From Phycisphaerales bacterium (GTDB lineage Bacteria > Planctomycetota > Phycisphaerae > Phycisphaerales > SM1A02): DNA of 6,553 nucleotides. Made by a program: the position numbers and the translations under genes. Shown one piece after another: positions 5,226 to 6,553 of the stretch; within the stretch, counting starts at the first letter, position 1; every line of letters begins with the position of its first letter. The stretch is taken from contig DOVP01000101.1 in NCBI GenBank assembly GCA_003520025.1, positions 1-6,553 on the forward strand, written 5' to 3'. The notes under the pieces were generated by a model. That model saw only the letters and a program-made list of their open reading frames with translations. It did not search any database and was not told the origin of the DNA.

Positions 5226-6377
5226 GTGATCGATCCAGAGAAACTCATCAGCGAGCGAGCGCGGTGCGTGGACGTATCCGGTATTCGACGCGCTTTTCAA
5301 TTGGGCGCAAGTCTTGAGAATCCCATCGACCTCTCCATCGGCCAGCCGGATTTTGGTGTGCCCGAGCCGCTGGTTCGCGCCGCGGTCGATGCCATCGAGC
5401 AGGGGCGGAATGGCTATACGCTTACCGGTGGCGCTGAAGACCTGCGAGCATCGGTTGCGGCGCATCTTCGGCGGGATGTCGATTGGACCATCGGTGGCGG
5501 GCAGAGTGATTTGCTCATTACCAGTGGAACCAGCGGGGCGTTGCTACTCGCCTTCATGGCGTTGTGCGAGCAGGGCTGCGAGGCCATCGTGCCCGACCCA
5601 TACTTCGTCGTCTACCCGGCCCTCGGTCCGATGACCGGCCCGAAGATTGTGCTGTGCGATACCTACGGTGATTTCCGCATGACCGCTGAGCGGGTCGAGC
5701 CGTTGATTACGGAGCGTACCCGCGTCGTGCTGCTGAATACTCCGGCGAACCCGACTGGCGTTGTCTTGAGTGATTCAGAGATCAGTGATCTCGTCGACCT
5801 CTGCGCCGATCGTGGTGTCATGCTCGTGTCCGACGAGATCTACGATTTGTTCACCTTCAGTGATGGCTGCGGACCAGCCGGTCGATGCCCGAGCCCGGCG
5901 AGGTTCACCAAGGACATGCTTCTCATCCGCGGCTTCGGCAAGACCTATGGCTGCACCGGATGGCGATTGGGATATGCGGCCGGGCCACCGTGGCTCATAG
6001 AGCAGATGGCGAAGTTTCAGCAGTACTCATTCGTATGTGCTCCATCAATGTCGCAGGCGGGCGTGGTTGGTGCCTTTGATGTGGATATGAGCGATATCGT
6101 TGAGCGGTTCGAACGGAGACGAAATCTGGTTCGGGAGACATTTGAGGATGTGACGAACATCAGCGACTCTTGCGGCGCTTTCTACACGCTCGTTGAGGTG
6201 CCGCCGTCGCTTGGTATGAGTGGCACCGAGTTTTGTGATCTGGCCGTCAAACATGATGTCGTCATCATTCCCGGCGGCGTGTTCAGCGAGCGGGACACGC
6301 ACGTACGCATCAGTTTCGCATGTCCAGACGATCAATTGGCAGAGGGGTTGCAGGTGTTGCGGGGGTTGATGGAGTGA
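5226..6377 (+). CDS. Class I/II pyridoxal-phosphate aminotransferase (AspB-like)
   Basis: A 383-residue fold-type I aminotransferase that exchanges an amino group between an amino acid and a 2-oxoacid in the cytoplasm. Motifs in order: D-L-S-I-G-Q-P-D-F-G-V-P (35-46); N-G-Y-T-L-T-G-G (62-69); T-S-G-T-S-G-A-L (99-106), the phosphate loop; N-T-P-A-N-P-T-G (171-178) with cofactor-contacting Asn175; S-D-E-I-Y (202-206) with Asp203 and Tyr206; G-F-G-K-T-Y-G-C-T-G-W-R-L-G-Y (236-250), in which Lys239 binds the cofactor and Arg247 its phosphate; and V-R-I-S-F-A (360-365), where Arg361 should hold the substrate carboxylate. In many relatives a Ser stands three positions before the lysine; here it is Gly236. 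Length is normal for an AspB-type enzyme. The start is a GTG without a Shine-Dalgarno site, 28 bases after the small basic protein stop; codons before it are open but contain no obvious start. Substrate cannot be read from sequence; aspartate or another common amino acid is possible. Confidence 0.92.
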   Translation: MIDPEKLISERARCVDVSGIRRAFQLGASLENPIDLSIGQPDFGVPEPLVRAAVDAIEQGRNGYTLTGGAEDLRASVAAHLRRDVDWTIGGGQSDLLITSGTSGALLLAFMALCEQGCEAIVPDPYFVVYPALGPMTGPKIVLCDTYGDFRMTAERVEPLITERTRVVLLNTPANPTGVVLSDSEISDLVDLCADRGVMLVSDEIYDLFTFSDGCGPAGRCPSPARFTKDMLLIRGFGKTYGCTGWRLGYAAGPPWLIEQMAKFQQYSFVCAPSMSQAGVVGAFDVDMSDIVERFERRRNLVRETFEDVTNISDSCGAFYTLVEVPPSLGMSGTEFCDLAVKHDVVIIPGGVFSERDTHVRISFACPDDQLAEGLQVLRGLME

Positions 6378-6430
6378 TCGCAAGGGTAGATGTGAGCGGG
6401 AGACCGGAGCCAAGCATGTTCCCCGCTGGT

Positions 6431-6453
6431 TGCAGTGAGGCGGCTCTTCTGCA
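6431..6453 (+). other. Small hairpin downstream of the aminotransferase gene
   Basis: TGCAG (6431-6435) pairs with CTGCA (6449-6453) and, past a small internal bulge, GAG (6437-6439) with CTC (6444-6446) around a GCGG loop. The next T-run (6469-6474) is 15 bases past the stem, too far for a standard intrinsic terminator. It may help end or protect the plus-strand operon transcript, but this is weak. Confidence 0.35.
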
Positions 6454-6467
6454 TGCCCGTCGACGCT

Positions 6468-6491
6468 CTTTTTTGGCCTGAGCCGAAAAAG
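6468..6491. repeat. Ten-base-pair palindrome, T-run first and A-run last
   Basis: CTTTTTTGGC (6468-6477) and GCCGAAAAAG (6482-6491) are inverted repeats with one T-G wobble and a CTGA loop. The T-run precedes and the A-run follows on the plus strand, and the same order holds on the minus strand, so by itself it lacks the A-stem-T order of a bidirectional terminator. Its A-run supplies the T-tract of the adjoining minus-strand terminator. Confidence 0.6.
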
Positions 6492-6525
6492 ATACCCCCG
6501 TCACGACACGAGGCCGAGACGGGGG
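6486..6525 (-). terminator. Probable intrinsic terminator for a minus-strand gene beyond the right edge
   Basis: Read on the minus strand, CCCCCGTC (6525-6518) and GACGGGGG (6502-6495) form a perfect 8-bp stem around a 15-base loop, followed by TATCTTTTT (6494-6486). GC-rich stem plus T-run is the standard rho-independent form. No T-run follows the stem on the plus strand, so it points to a gene converging from the right that lies outside the window. Confidence 0.7.
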
Positions 6526-6553
6526 GGAGGGGAGAAAGATCGTGGTGCATGCC

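Larger units (their letters stand above)
6378..6553. other. Non-coding tail rich in inverted repeats
   Basis: I see no convincing gene in these 176 bases. They hold a small hairpin (6431-6453), a T/A-flanked palindrome (6468-6491) and a GC-rich stem with a minus-strand T-run (6486-6525). A looser pair, AGCGGG (6395-6400) with CCCGCT (6422-6427), encloses 21 bases. The octamer TGCATGCC occurs at 6450-6457 and again at the right edge (6546-6553). The region looks like the meeting point of the plus-strand aminotransferase transcript and a minus-strand transcript from outside. Confidence 0.6.

Noticed and set aside
6459..6466. CGTCGACG palindrome as a protein-binding operator
   Set aside because: An 8-base palindrome is common in GC-rich DNA, and it lies downstream of a gene with no promoter nearby.
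6332..6550. A 72-codon minus-strand open frame at the right end
   Set aside because: It runs through the terminator hairpin and into the aminotransferase end, and its protein is low-complexity and unrecognisable.
1..6553. CRISPR array, tRNA, insertion sequence or toxin-antitoxin pair
   Set aside because: There are no regularly spaced direct repeats, no cloverleaf-like sequence in the gaps, no terminal inverted repeats around a transposase, and no small gene pair of that type; nearly all space is filled by the listed genes.

Overview
The window is compact, high-G+C bacterial DNA with almost no non-coding space outside the right end. The best taxonomic clue is the 86-residue protein at 4937-5197. 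Its opening (MSLHRSLK), its Asn-Val-Leu-Lys-Arg core and its I-G-L-x-K-V segment match the 'small basic protein' family that I know from Planctomycetes, Verrucomicrobia and Chlamydiae. Together with the scarcity of Shine-Dalgarno sequences and the small TPR and propeller-type proteins, this suggests a planctomycete, possibly of the Phycisphaerae type. That assignment is inference from memory, not a database result.

Layout, left to right: (1) a minus-strand group reading out of the left edge: a small TPR protein, recX overlapping it by 8 bases, and the first 30 codons of an unidentified gene; (2) a divergent plus-strand lipoprotein of 488 residues that looks like a beta-propeller; (3) convergent to it, a minus-strand pair, moaE then nth, joined by an ATGA overlap; (4) divergent from moaE, a plus-strand run acpS, single-pass membrane protein, small basic protein, class I/II aminotransferase, with gaps of 2, 3 and 28 bases, probably one operon; (5) a 176-base non-coding tail with several inverted repeats, one of which has the form of an intrinsic terminator for a minus-strand gene beyond the right edge.

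The genes are mostly housekeeping and do not form one pathway: RecX (RecA modulation) and Nth (base excision repair) concern DNA; MoaE makes molybdopterin; AcpS activates acyl carrier protein; the small basic protein may be ribosome-associated; the aminotransferase belongs to amino-acid metabolism. I saw no mobile element, CRISPR array, tRNA, rRNA, toxin-antitoxin pair or defence cassette.

I do not see a new multi-gene system here. The points most worth a second look are the Nth C-terminus, which is cysteine-rich but breaks the usual C-x6-C-x2-C-x5-C iron-sulfur pattern; the purely acidic E-G-x repeat tail on an otherwise basic PVC protein; the unidentified membrane-anchored protein between acpS and the small basic protein gene; and a 12-base identical start-codon context shared by two minus-strand genes.
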